Source: Gammaproteobacteria bacterium (GTDB lineage: Bacteria; Pseudomonadota; Gammaproteobacteria; GCF-002020875). From it: a stretch of 47,256 nucleotides of DNA. The position numbers were made by a program, and so were the translations under genes. The DNA lies in NCBI GenBank assembly GCA_013349825.1, contig DUYW01000004.1:1-47256 (forward strand). The letters run 5' to 3'. The first letter of the stretch is position 1, and each line of letters starts with the position of its first letter. Positions 17,053-26,038 of this stretch are shown piece by piece. The notes under the pieces were generated by a model. That model did not search any database. It saw nothing but the letters and a program-made list of their open reading frames with translations, and had not been told where the DNA came from.

Positions 17053-20000
17053 TCACTCCTCCACCACCTTCTGGAGGTGTTGCATTAACGTCCGTCTCAG
17101 CTCAATACGGTCAATCGGCTTCCCAAGAAAACCAGAACAGCCCGCAGCCTCAAATTCTTGATAGTGCTGGGGCATCATATTTGCCGTCAAGGCATAGATT
17201 GGCTGCTCATAACCTGACTCTCGCAACCGCCTTGTAGCCTCAATACCATTCATCACCGGCATCTGCATATCCATCAGCACCAGATCAAAGTGACCCGCTG
17301 ACGCGAGCTCTATCGCCTCTTGACCATTATTGGCCATTACCGCCTCTGCTCCATAACGATTGAGGATACGTCGTAATAGAATTTGTAGTTCAGGAGCATC
17401 CTCTGCAACCAGCACGCGCCCACTGAAGAGATCACTACTCGCTGCAGTAAATTGTTCTGCATCCTGCCGGACAGACTCTTTGACTGCACTCAATTTGAGA
17501 GGCAGGTACAACTCAAACCTGGAGCCTTTGCCAACTTTACTCTCCACTTGCAGGAACCCACCCATTTGACGCACCAGAGAGTGTGAAATATAGAGCCCTA
17601 ACCCGGCCCCCCTGAAACGGCGCGTTGTCGCAAAATCACCCTGTTCATAGGGTTGAAACAGCCGCTTCAGTGACTCTGGAGGTATACCGATACCCTGGTC
17701 CTCAACCGTAAACTGAAGCTGTTCACTATTTTTATCGACATTGATGGAAAAAGTCACCACCCCTTGATCGCTATATTTGATTGCATTGCCCAACAGATTG
17801 GTTAACACTTGATTGATTCGTCTTACATCTCCATTCAGTGCCTCCGTAAAATCAGCACTCTGAAACTCGACAACAAACTCCAACCCTGCCTGACTCGCCT
17901 GTAGGCTAAACATTTGCTGTAAATTTTCAACCAGCCGAGTCAAATAATAAGGCTGATCAAAAACCTCAAATTTACCTGATTCAATTTTAGAAATATCCAG
18001 AATATCGTTAATAATGGAGAGCAGTCCGCGGCTGGCAAGATCAATCGAGTGGAGCATTCTCTGCTGTGACTCTTGCAGTGAAGTTGCAGAGAGCAACTCA
18101 CAATTTCCGATCACAGAGGCCAATGGTGTTCTCAACTCATGGCTCATTGCTGCCAGAAACTCATCCTTGGTGCGGTTACTTTCCCGCGCGCGTTCCACAC
18201 CAATCAGCTCATTCAGGTCATGTAGTACCAGCACGGCCCCTTTAAATTGCTGCTCTCCATGTACCGCCTGAAATAGTGGTGCCCCTGAAACATAGACCGC
18301 AACACTCTGACCAGCAGCCCCCCTCAAGTGACGCTCTTTATGGCGTTCCACAAAGAGTTCACCAAACTCCGTCACCTGGAACTGCTCCCACTGATTCAGG
18401 TCAAATGGATTATGCAGCAAAACCAAAACGATCTGTCTCCCTTCTGCATGCAACGGTAGCAGACCCACCTCCACCTCAAGCACTACTCCCTCGGCATTGA
18501 GTAGAGGAAACACCCCTTCCCCCATCATCCTTGACTCCGTACTCTGGAAAAATTGCTCTACATGAGTATGATGATGCTCTTTATGTTCTCCGGGTATGAG
18601 CTGTGTCAGCCCCTGGCCCACCAACTCACCAGTCTTCCAACCGGTAAACTTCTCCATTGCATAATTTGAGCGTATCACAACGCCATGCTCATCAACCAAG
18701 AGCGTTGCAATAGAAGATTCATCACACATCTGATAAAGGTATTGCACCCTTTTATCCAATATTTTCTGCAGTTTCTTATCTGCATTTTTCAGGATCTGCT
18801 CTCCAGTAGTTGGAAGCAGACCTGCATCCTCTCCTACAAACAGGGTCTGAACTGAACGCCCAATCAAACGTTCATGATGGAGTCCGGTCCACTGCTCTAA
18901 TTGACTATTGACTCGAACAATACGGTTGGATGAATCAACCACAATCAACCCTTCCTGAATTGAGGCCAGAATAGAGGCATTCTCATTGCTCTGCTGCCGC
19001 AATTCAGCCGTACGCTCCTCCACCTTATTTTCCAGCCGCTGCTCGCTCTTCTTTTGCGCGGCAACCATCTCTTTGAGAGAGGCTGCCAACAGATTGAGCT
19101 CCTGGACCTTGCCATAGGGGTAGACATCAATGTGGTGGTTCTTGGTGGCCTCTGTCAAATGCTCAATCGGTTGCACCAGAGCGTGCGCATATCGATAGAT
19201 TACAACAACCAAAATCAATAGCAGCAAAGGAAGAGAGAGCAGAATATTTTCCCGCATCGTCTCCACGGGTCGAATGGCCTCCTCCTGATAACGCAGTACA
19301 ACCATGCCCCATTCCAGCTCTGGTATCCAGTCCCACACCGCATAGACCGGGTCACAGCCACCGCTCAACATCCATCCTGACCCGACCTGCTTTTGTAACG
19401 CATGGGTCATTGAGAATCTTTCTGGCTCATTCAACATCAGTTCAGCGCATGCTTCATCTTGTTCATGCAATAAATCAACTCGATAGTGGTTGATAAAGTT
19501 AATCCCTTGCCGGTCCATCCTCTGTTGGGCAACGACAACATCTCCGGTCTCCCCGAGTCCACTATGACTCTCCAGGAGTGAACTTAACTGATCCAGTGAA
19601 AACGGCCTCACCAACACACCGGACAGCCTTTTCCCGCCATCGCTCTGTTCAGTAAAAAGGGGTTCACCCATCAATACTGTTGCACGCTGCATCTGTTCGA
19701 CCCAACCAAAATTGGAGACTACCAGTTTATGCTCTGACTTCACTTTTTTCAGCAGATCAGAGATCACGGTCTCTCCATAAAATCCATTCTCGCTGAGATC
19801 AACGCCCAGTTCACTCTGCATGGGCTGTAGTGAAAAGACCAATGCTCCCTGTGGACTCACAATAAAGAGTTCATCCACCTCCTGCATTCTCAATAAAGGT
19901 TGATATTCTGAGCGAAAAAAACCACTTAGACGCTGGTATCGTTCTGAGTCAACGCCGTCTTCCTGGTATGCACGAACCAATTGAACTGCATTGATACGTA

Positions 20001-20229
20001 TTGTTGTGGTTTGTGAAAGTTGCTTAGTCCACCGTTTCTGCTGGTCAAAAAGCTCGAGAATCTGCTCTTTGCGCAATTCTGCATGATAGCGTAAAGACTT
20101 TTCTAGTGACTCCTCCAACATACGGTCAGAGAAAATGTAGATAACCCCACCGATCAAGAGTGTTGTAATGAGCAGAACAACAAGACTTGCCCTTAAGTAG
20201 TGCTCAAAGATTGAACGTGTTGCTACCAC
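17053..20229 (-). CDS. Membrane hybrid histidine kinase (sensor, HAMP, two PAS, kinase, receiver)
   Basis: A 1058-aa sensor. TM1 lies at about 14-33, a large periplasmic sensor region (Cache-like by size and pattern) at 34-325, TM2 at about 329-348 and a HAMP linker at 349-400. A PAS-like domain occupies about 415-475, and a second PAS-like domain 500-600. The dimerisation helix has the phospho-acceptor MSHELRTPL (H697). The ATPase domain has the N-box (NLLGNAIKYS), G1 (EDQGIGI) and G2 (GAGLGLYIS). A C-terminal receiver has D987 in LVLMDMQMPVMNG. All catalytic residues are present. No response regulator is adjacent, so the output is unknown. The ligand is not predictable. Confidence 0.93.
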   Translation of the reverse strand: MVATRSIFEHYLRASLVVLLITTLLIGGVIYIFSDRMLEESLEKSLRYHAELRKEQILELFDQQKRWTKQLSQTTTIRINAVQLVRAYQEDGVDSERYQRLSGFFRSEYQPLLRMQEVDELFIVSPQGALVFSLQPMQSELGVDLSENGFYGETVISDLLKKVKSEHKLVVSNFGWVEQMQRATVLMGEPLFTEQSDGGKRLSGVLVRPFSLDQLSSLLESHSGLGETGDVVVAQQRMDRQGINFINHYRVDLLHEQDEACAELMLNEPERFSMTHALQKQVGSGWMLSGGCDPVYAVWDWIPELEWGMVVLRYQEEAIRPVETMRENILLSLPLLLLILVVVIYRYAHALVQPIEHLTEATKNHHIDVYPYGKVQELNLLAASLKEMVAAQKKSEQRLENKVEERTAELRQQSNENASILASIQEGLIVVDSSNRIVRVNSQLEQWTGLHHERLIGRSVQTLFVGEDAGLLPTTGEQILKNADKKLQKILDKRVQYLYQMCDESSIATLLVDEHGVVIRSNYAMEKFTGWKTGELVGQGLTQLIPGEHKEHHHTHVEQFFQSTESRMMGEGVFPLLNAEGVVLEVEVGLLPLHAEGRQIVLVLLHNPFDLNQWEQFQVTEFGELFVERHKERHLRGAAGQSVAVYVSGAPLFQAVHGEQQFKGAVLVLHDLNELIGVERARESNRTKDEFLAAMSHELRTPLASVIGNCELLSATSLQESQQRMLHSIDLASRGLLSIINDILDISKIESGKFEVFDQPYYLTRLVENLQQMFSLQASQAGLEFVVEFQSADFTEALNGDVRRINQVLTNLLGNAIKYSDQGVVTFSINVDKNSEQLQFTVEDQGIGIPPESLKRLFQPYEQGDFATTRRFRGAGLGLYISHSLVRQMGGFLQVESKVGKGSRFELYLPLKLSAVKESVRQDAEQFTAASSDLFSGRVLVAEDAPELQILLRRILNRYGAEAVMANNGQEAIELASAGHFDLVLMDMQMPVMNGIEATRRLRESGYEQPIYALTANMMPQHYQEFEAAGCSGFLGKPIDRIELRRTLMQHLQKVVEE

Positions 20230-20408
20230 TGCCCCAAACCTCCATCCATCCGCTCATCACACTCCAACAGTGTGTGATCCCATTGATTCAATTGATTCAA
20301 TTGAACTCACGGTACACCGACTACCCACTAAACTCAACCAGAAACCTGAACAATCTCCATATTCACCAGCCAGTAGAGAAAGAGGCTTGAGATAAAAGTC
20401 GGGCTGAC

Positions 20409-21659
20409 TTATCGCACCGAATAGCGTGGAATTTTTGAAAAAGAGGGTAACGTATCCAGCTTGGGTAATGAGAGGCCACTCATCCCCCCCACCTCGGTCA
20501 ACTTATGGATAATTCCCCACTGCACTGGAGGAAAGTGGTTTCCAAAACGCAGCGCCGCCTTTCTCAATAGTTTTGCGGGCAATGTCTCATTGGTAAAGAG
20601 GCGGACAATCGCATTGGTGCCGTGAAAAATAGGACGACTTGCAAGCTGCTGCCTATGATCATAGTGTTGCAACACCGGCTCAGCATAAAATGGCTCACCA
20701 TTGGCAATCGCCTGCTTCATACGTTTCGCTAAACTAGCCTGTCCACGTAACCCCAGATTATAACCATGTGCCGTCACAGGATGCATGCCTACTGCTGCAT
20801 CTCCCAGTAGCACAAAGCGTGTTGAATGAAGGCGATTGGCATGTACTGCAACCAGTGGATAGGCATACCGTTGCCCCACCAGCTCCATCTCACCAAACTG
20901 CCCACCCAAACCTTCAGCGATGGTTGCATTAAACAGCGCTGGTTCCATATTGAGATAACGATCTGCCTGGCTTGTCGGAACCGTAATGACAACAGATGCC
21001 CGATCACCATTCAGCGGTAACAGTGCCAGGGTTCTCCCATAACGAAAACACTCCCAGGCTGTCTGTTGGTGTGGACGCTGATGGTTGGCACGAAACACGA
21101 TTGCGGTCCGCCCAAAGTCGAACATCTCTGCTGAGATTCCCATCATTCTACGGGTTGAGGAGAAACGGTTATCGGCAGAGACCACCATCTCAGCCTCAAT
21201 CTGTTCCCCGCTGGCCAGTGTCACCAAGGCACCTTGATCATCCGTACTCAGACCTGTGACCTCACACTCCGCCTGAACCTCTACGTTATTGGCTTCAACC
21301 ACCTGATCATAGATCGCCTGACGAATGGTATGGTTGGAGATCAGATATCCTAACTCGTTCACAGCCCGCCCGTGAGTGTCAAACGCCAAGGTATAATCCG
21401 ATGCCCCATCGACCACTTTTGCCGCTTCAAGTGGCGCAATCTCACTACTATCAATACGCTCCCAAAGCCCTAACTCCTGCATCACTTTTTTAGAGTGGTG
21501 GGTAATGGCAAAATCACGCCCATCATACTGAGGAGACCGAATATCCTTTAACGACTGACGCTCCAGAATGAGCACATTGAGTTTGGTGTCCGCCAATGAG
21601 CAACCAAAGCTGAGGCCTGCCGCGCCCCCTCCAATGACAACCACATCAACTCGTTTCAT
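20409..21659 (-). CDS. UbiH/UbiF/UbiM-type FAD-dependent hydroxylase
   Basis: A 416-aa class A flavoprotein monooxygenase. An N-terminal dinucleotide-binding motif VVVIGGGAAGLSFG (7-19) is present, with GRDFAITHHS as a ring-hydroxylase substrate-region motif and GDAAVGMHPVTAHGYNLGL as the FAD ribityl-binding motif typical of ubiquinone-pathway hydroxylases. It most likely hydroxylates a ring position during ubiquinone synthesis. The overall pattern recalls UbiM, a broad-specificity member, but I cannot separate it from UbiH/UbiF/UbiL by eye, so no symbol is given. Its start overlaps the stop of the upstream radical SAM gene by four bases. Confidence 0.8.
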   Translation of the reverse strand: MKRVDVVVIGGGAAGLSFGCSLADTKLNVLILERQSLKDIRSPQYDGRDFAITHHSKKVMQELGLWERIDSSEIAPLEAAKVVDGASDYTLAFDTHGRAVNELGYLISNHTIRQAIYDQVVEANNVEVQAECEVTGLSTDDQGALVTLASGEQIEAEMVVSADNRFSSTRRMMGISAEMFDFGRTAIVFRANHQRPHQQTAWECFRYGRTLALLPLNGDRASVVITVPTSQADRYLNMEPALFNATIAEGLGGQFGEMELVGQRYAYPLVAVHANRLHSTRFVLLGDAAVGMHPVTAHGYNLGLRGQASLAKRMKQAIANGEPFYAEPVLQHYDHRQQLASRPIFHGTNAIVRLFTNETLPAKLLRKAALRFGNHFPPVQWGIIHKLTEVGGMSGLSLPKLDTLPSFSKIPRYSVR

Positions 21660-22600
21660 ATCGACCTCACCCGTTGTACCTGAGACAGCTCTGGTTGGCG
21701 ACTCTTAACATGCCGACGTCTCAGCTCCTCTTCAATAGCATTGAGCACTTTCCACTTCTTGCCACACCACAGCGGTGTCAAAAGAATACTTTCAGAGGCC
21801 GTAGCCGTCAGCCGATGGTAGACCATCTCTTCAGGGGCCTGTTCAATCCAATTAACTACCGTCTCAACATACATCTCCTGGCTCATTGGCTCAAATTCTC
21901 CCTGACGCCACTGATTCGCCAACATCGTCCCTTTGACAACATGTAGCGGATGAAACTTAAAGCCATCGGTACCTAACTCCAACACCCGCTCCATAGTCTC
22001 CCGGTAATGGTATTCATCCTCTCCGGGCAGTCCTGCAATCAGGTGAGTACAGAGCTGTAACCCTCTCAACTGCGACGCTCGTACTGCCTGACGGTATTCC
22101 GAAAAGTAGTGGAGCCGGTTGACCCGATCCAGTGTCGTATCAAATGCCGACTGTAACCCCAACTCCAGCCACACCTCATGCCCCTCTTCACGATAACCGG
22201 CCAGTAGATCGAGGACAGGATCCGGTACACAGTCGGGTCGGGTACCCACAGAGATCCCTAACACATCAGGTTCAGCTAACGCTTCCCGGTACATTTGATC
22301 TAATGCTTGAGGATCTGCATAGGTATTGGTATAGGCTTGGAAATAGGCGATATAACGTTTAGCACCGGTACGTTTTTGAATTACCTGACGGCCCGATTCA
22401 ACCTGTTCCGCTACGCCACGTGATTTTCGTCCGTGAGGGCTGAAAGAGACGTTATTACAGAATGTGCAACCTCCTCTTCCTTTTGTTCCATCGATATTGG
22501 GGCAAGTAAACCCTGCATCAATCGCAACTTTGTGAACCCGCGTTCCAAAGCGCACCTTCATGGTACTCCCGAAGGTGCGAATATAGTCTGTCAGTGCCAT
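21656..22600 (-). CDS. YhcC-like radical SAM protein (TIGR01212 type)
   Basis: A 314-aa radical SAM enzyme with an Elp3-like core. Cluster cysteines C33, C45 and C48 occur in CPNIDGTKGRGGCTFC, matching the wide-spaced pattern of the YhcC/TIGR01212 group. ISVGTRPDCVPDPVLDLLAGY and LELGLQSAFDTTLDRVNR are typical internal motifs. The substrate of this family is not established. It is translationally coupled to the Ubi-type hydroxylase by an ATGA overlap, which may hint at a shared pathway or only at co-expression. Confidence 0.88.
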   Translation of the reverse strand: MALTDYIRTFGSTMKVRFGTRVHKVAIDAGFTCPNIDGTKGRGGCTFCNNVSFSPHGRKSRGVAEQVESGRQVIQKRTGAKRYIAYFQAYTNTYADPQALDQMYREALAEPDVLGISVGTRPDCVPDPVLDLLAGYREEGHEVWLELGLQSAFDTTLDRVNRLHYFSEYRQAVRASQLRGLQLCTHLIAGLPGEDEYHYRETMERVLELGTDGFKFHPLHVVKGTMLANQWRQGEFEPMSQEMYVETVVNWIEQAPEEMVYHRLTATASESILLTPLWCGKKWKVLNAIEEELRRRHVKSRQPELSQVQRVRSI

Positions 22601-22754
22601 AACGGCCCATCATACCTGATATAGGTCATAAGAGGGGTCCCTCCCTGAAGAGAGGAGAGTACTCGTATACCATTCACCGTCGCCTGTTTTCTGTATACAA
22701 CGAACACTCAATAACCCTGCCGATCACACGATAACCAAAAGTAGCCGCTATGAT

Positions 22755-25730
22755 TTAAAACTCTTCCCACTCTGAATCACTTGATGACTTTGCCGATACC
22801 AGGCTTGGTTTTGCCTCAGCTGCTGGTTTTCGAATTGTCGCTGGTGCTGCTGTAGTACTGCTCGCAACCGGTACCGATTCAGGGCTATCATTGAAAGCTG
22901 CTGACTCGATTTTATTGAGCAGATCAACCACCTGTTTAGAGAGTGGCTCAATCTCATTGAAACGCTGCTCTGCCTCCTGTTCGTTGCCTGATTTTTTCAG
23001 AGTCACAATCTCACTAATGGTTGTATGCATCTTCTCATGCACTTGATCCATCTCTTTCATTTCGGAAAGATAGGCAAATTTCTCACGTCCTTCCCAGTCA
23101 AGCCACTGCCCTAACATGCACTCGTGGTGTGAGACTGCTGACTTCTGGTCCATCTCAATTACACCATCCAGGAACCCTCTGATTTTCCCTCTCCAGGCCA
23201 GATGTGCAGAACGAGCCTTCATAAAGGTATCCGCGTACTCACCCTGAGCTGTGCCTATTTTGGCCATAGAGGAGAGTGCTGATGGGCTCAATTTAAAGAT
23301 TGAAACCACTTTACTCAACTCATCTGCCTGATGACTTAATTGAGAGCTGGAGGCAGCACTCTCTTCAACCAGTGCCGCATTCTCTTGTGTTGCACTATCC
23401 AGTTGCGTTACAGCCAGATTTACCTGATCAATCCCTTGTGTCTGCTCTTTGGTGGAGGCTGCAATTTCACCTGAGATATCATTCATCTTCTTCACAGACT
23501 CTTCAATTGCTTCAAGCGCCTCGCCACTTCGACCCACCAATTCAGCACCTTGCTCAATTCTGCTGGTCGTATCCTCAATCAACCCTTTAATATCCTTTGC
23601 TGCATCCGCAGAGCGTTGAGCCAAGGTTCTTACTTCTCCGGCAACCACCGCAAACCCCCGCCCATGTTCACCCGCACGAGCCGCCTCAACAGCGGCATTC
23701 AATGCCAAAAGGTTGGTCTGGAATGCGATACCATCAATCAAGCTGATAATCTCAGCAATTTTGTTGCTGGATTCATTGATACCTTCCATTGCCTTCACGG
23801 TATCTGCAACCACAATCCCCCCCTCTTTTGCCCGTCGTACTGATTCTGCAGCCAGCTGATTTGCCTGTGCTGCATTATCAGCATTCATGTTTACGGTGCT
23901 CGCCATCTGTTCCATGCTGGCAGCAGTCTCTTCCAGGCTGGCTGCCTGCTCAGAGGTCCGGCTGGAGAGGTCCATGCTGCCTTTTGAAATCTCATCAGAA
24001 CCACTGCGTACCAGTTCTGCAACAGAGCGCACCTTGGCTACAATCTGTTCAAAGTTAGTCTCGGTTGCATTGATAGAGTCTTTCAACACCCCTAATGCCC
24101 CCTGATAACTCCCCTCAATTTGGCGTGTCAGATCCCCTTCGCCCATTCGATTCGCCACCTGAACCGTCTCTTTTAATGCCCCCCCTAGGGCTTCCAGTGA
24201 CTGGTTGAGGTTTTGCTTGAGTGTATCCAGGTCGCCATAGGCTGTTTCTGTAACTCGGGCATCAAATTTTCCGATCGACACCGCACTCATCACCTGATTC
24301 ACATCATTGATGATCCGCTCCATGCTCTCCATTGCATTGATTAGGGATAGCTGGAACTCCTCTTCCATCTCGACCCCATCCAGACGATAGTCAAAACGTC
24401 CGTTTGAGATCGCATCCATCACCTCTTTGAGACCACCCATTGTCTTTTGCACACTATCGGCTGACCCATTCACCCCCTCTTTCAGAGTCAACAGATCTCC
24501 TTTAAGGTCTGCGGTCACACGATCTGTATAGACACCTTGTGCAACACCTGCCACCACCTTATTGGTCTCACTAATAGAAACCTGAAGCTTCTCCAGTAGC
24601 GTATTAAAAGATGTAGCAATATCCCCAATTCCATCCTGAGTTAAGACTTCGGTCCGTCTGGAAAGGGTTCCTTCATTCACCACTTCTTGTATCGCTTCAC
24701 GAATACGGATAACCGATAAACGGACGGTAGTACTCACTTGATAGGCAATAAAGACTGTCACACTAAACAGGACAACAATCAGAAACAGATAGATTCGGGT
24801 CACAAGAGCTGTGTGATCAAGCATCGTTTTACTCTCATTCAGGATATCCTGCCCCAAATAATCATCAACCTTTTTTAGTTGGTTTATTTTAAAAGTCATT
24901 GTTTTAAACCAATGCTCTGCCTCGATCCCAAAACCACCACTCTGAGCCTTTTCAAAAGCAACTTTTCGCATCTGTTCCACTGTTTCAACCGATTCATGAC
25001 GCATCGTTTTTTGATAAAACTGCTGACTCTTCTCTGAAGCCAGCGTTTTGAATACATGAAGAAAATTCTTTTGTGCTGTCACCAGCTCAATAAATTTCTT
25101 ATACATTCCCGGTGCAAACTGATTACTGCTAAAGGTTGCACTGAGAACCGCTCGTTCGATACCCACACGCTCTTTACTCTGCAGGTAATTCACATAGGCA
25201 GAAATTGTAGCCACCAATTTCGCATCGCTGATTCCATGAGGCATCTGTTCTACCACAGCCAACAGTTTGGTATTCATCTGGGTATACCAACTCACTACTT
25301 GAGGTAAGGGCAGAGCTAGACGGCTCACCTGTTGGCGAATTGAACTGATCTGTTGAAGTTCACTCAATAGTGCATTGAGCCGCTGCTCAATAATGGTCCC
25401 GTGTTGAGAGATATCAATGGTTGAGAGCAGCTCGTTCAGAGCTTTACTTCTCTGGTCCGTTAGGTCACGCTGTTTCGGCAAAATATCTGCAAATTTCTGC
25501 CCTTTGCTACCAATGAACCCGGCACTGGAGCCTCGCTCTTTCTGTGTCTCATGAATCAGTGCGCTAAGATGAGACGCAAGCTGGCTCATTTCTACTAACT
25601 TCTCCATCTCCTCGTGTTTGTAATCCTGATCCAGCAGGCTATCTATCGAGAAATAGAGCATTGCAACCAGAGGGATTGCAATCATTAAATATAGTTTTGT
25701 TTTGAGTCGAAAAGAAGAGAGAAACCTCAT
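22755..25730 (-). CDS. Methyl-accepting chemotaxis protein with NIT sensor and CZB domain
   Basis: A 991-aa chemoreceptor. The ATG at 25730 is preferred over TTG/GTG two codons earlier because AAAGGAA lies seven bases before it. TM1 is near 8-25. An all-helical NIT-type sensor contains HETQKERGSSAGFIGSKG, the nitrate/nitrite-sensing family signature. TM2 is near 314-336. A HAMP domain is followed by further HAMP-like segments to about 560, then a complete MCP signalling hairpin with FQTNLLALNAAVEAARAGEH. A C-terminal CZB zinc-binding domain (HLAWRGKI, SHHECMLGQWLDWEG, HEKMH) follows. The chain ends WEEF, resembling the C-terminal tether used by CheR/CheB. Nitrate sensing is inferred from the domain. 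Confidence 0.94.
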   Translation of the reverse strand: MRFLSSFRLKTKLYLMIAIPLVAMLYFSIDSLLDQDYKHEEMEKLVEMSQLASHLSALIHETQKERGSSAGFIGSKGQKFADILPKQRDLTDQRSKALNELLSTIDISQHGTIIEQRLNALLSELQQISSIRQQVSRLALPLPQVVSWYTQMNTKLLAVVEQMPHGISDAKLVATISAYVNYLQSKERVGIERAVLSATFSSNQFAPGMYKKFIELVTAQKNFLHVFKTLASEKSQQFYQKTMRHESVETVEQMRKVAFEKAQSGGFGIEAEHWFKTMTFKINQLKKVDDYLGQDILNESKTMLDHTALVTRIYLFLIVVLFSVTVFIAYQVSTTVRLSVIRIREAIQEVVNEGTLSRRTEVLTQDGIGDIATSFNTLLEKLQVSISETNKVVAGVAQGVYTDRVTADLKGDLLTLKEGVNGSADSVQKTMGGLKEVMDAISNGRFDYRLDGVEMEEEFQLSLINAMESMERIINDVNQVMSAVSIGKFDARVTETAYGDLDTLKQNLNQSLEALGGALKETVQVANRMGEGDLTRQIEGSYQGALGVLKDSINATETNFEQIVAKVRSVAELVRSGSDEISKGSMDLSSRTSEQAASLEETAASMEQMASTVNMNADNAAQANQLAAESVRRAKEGGIVVADTVKAMEGINESSNKIAEIISLIDGIAFQTNLLALNAAVEAARAGEHGRGFAVVAGEVRTLAQRSADAAKDIKGLIEDTTSRIEQGAELVGRSGEALEAIEESVKKMNDISGEIAASTKEQTQGIDQVNLAVTQLDSATQENAALVEESAASSSQLSHQADELSKVVSIFKLSPSALSSMAKIGTAQGEYADTFMKARSAHLAWRGKIRGFLDGVIEMDQKSAVSHHECMLGQWLDWEGREKFAYLSEMKEMDQVHEKMHTTISEIVTLKKSGNEQEAEQRFNEIEPLSKQVVDLLNKIESAAFNDSPESVPVASSTTAAPATIRKPAAEAKPSLVSAKSSSDSEWEEF

Positions 25731-26038
25731 CACCAAATTCCTTTAAGCTTGATTAAACACACATTTAAAATATGGATATATATTATGAACCATTCAAAAT
25801 CAGGGTCAGTCGGTGAGTATACTGTTGATTTTCAATCTGTGCTACCAATCGTCTTTCGTACACACAAAATCACCCCGCATGTAACTTATTGAAGACAAAA
25901 AACCTGTCCTCACACAGAGGTGAGAACAGGTAGAGCCCCCCAGCAGAGGAGGAGGTTGTGGGAAGCTCGCTATAGTGATTCATGCCTCCTACAGTTATTC
26001 CCACTATTCCATCTATTTTTTTCAAAACGGTAGCGGGT
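25731..26038. other. 308-base gap between MCP and sensor-kinase genes
   Basis: This region holds the kinase-gene terminator at 25896-25931 and presumably the MCP promoter nearer 25740-25850, which is AT-rich. A 71-codon minus-strand frame over 25870-26085 shows no protein-like features and crosses the kinase gene, so I do not call it. Nothing else is recognised. Confidence 0.5.
25896..25931 (-). terminator. Terminator downstream of the sensor kinase
   Basis: ACCTGTCCTCAC (25902-25913) pairs with GTGAGAACAGGT (25920-25931), with one mismatch in 12. On the minus strand the stem is followed by a T-rich run (complement of 25896-25902). It separates the two-component pair from the MCP gene. Confidence 0.85.

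Noticed and set aside
20285-20306. Tandem TTGATTCAA copies upstream of the hybrid kinase
   Set aside because: This is a short AT-rich duplication without the N4 spacing of an FNR site; no functional claim can be supported.
24184-24189. CCTAGG inside the chemoreceptor gene
   Set aside because: It is an isolated hexamer in coding sequence without the element's ends.
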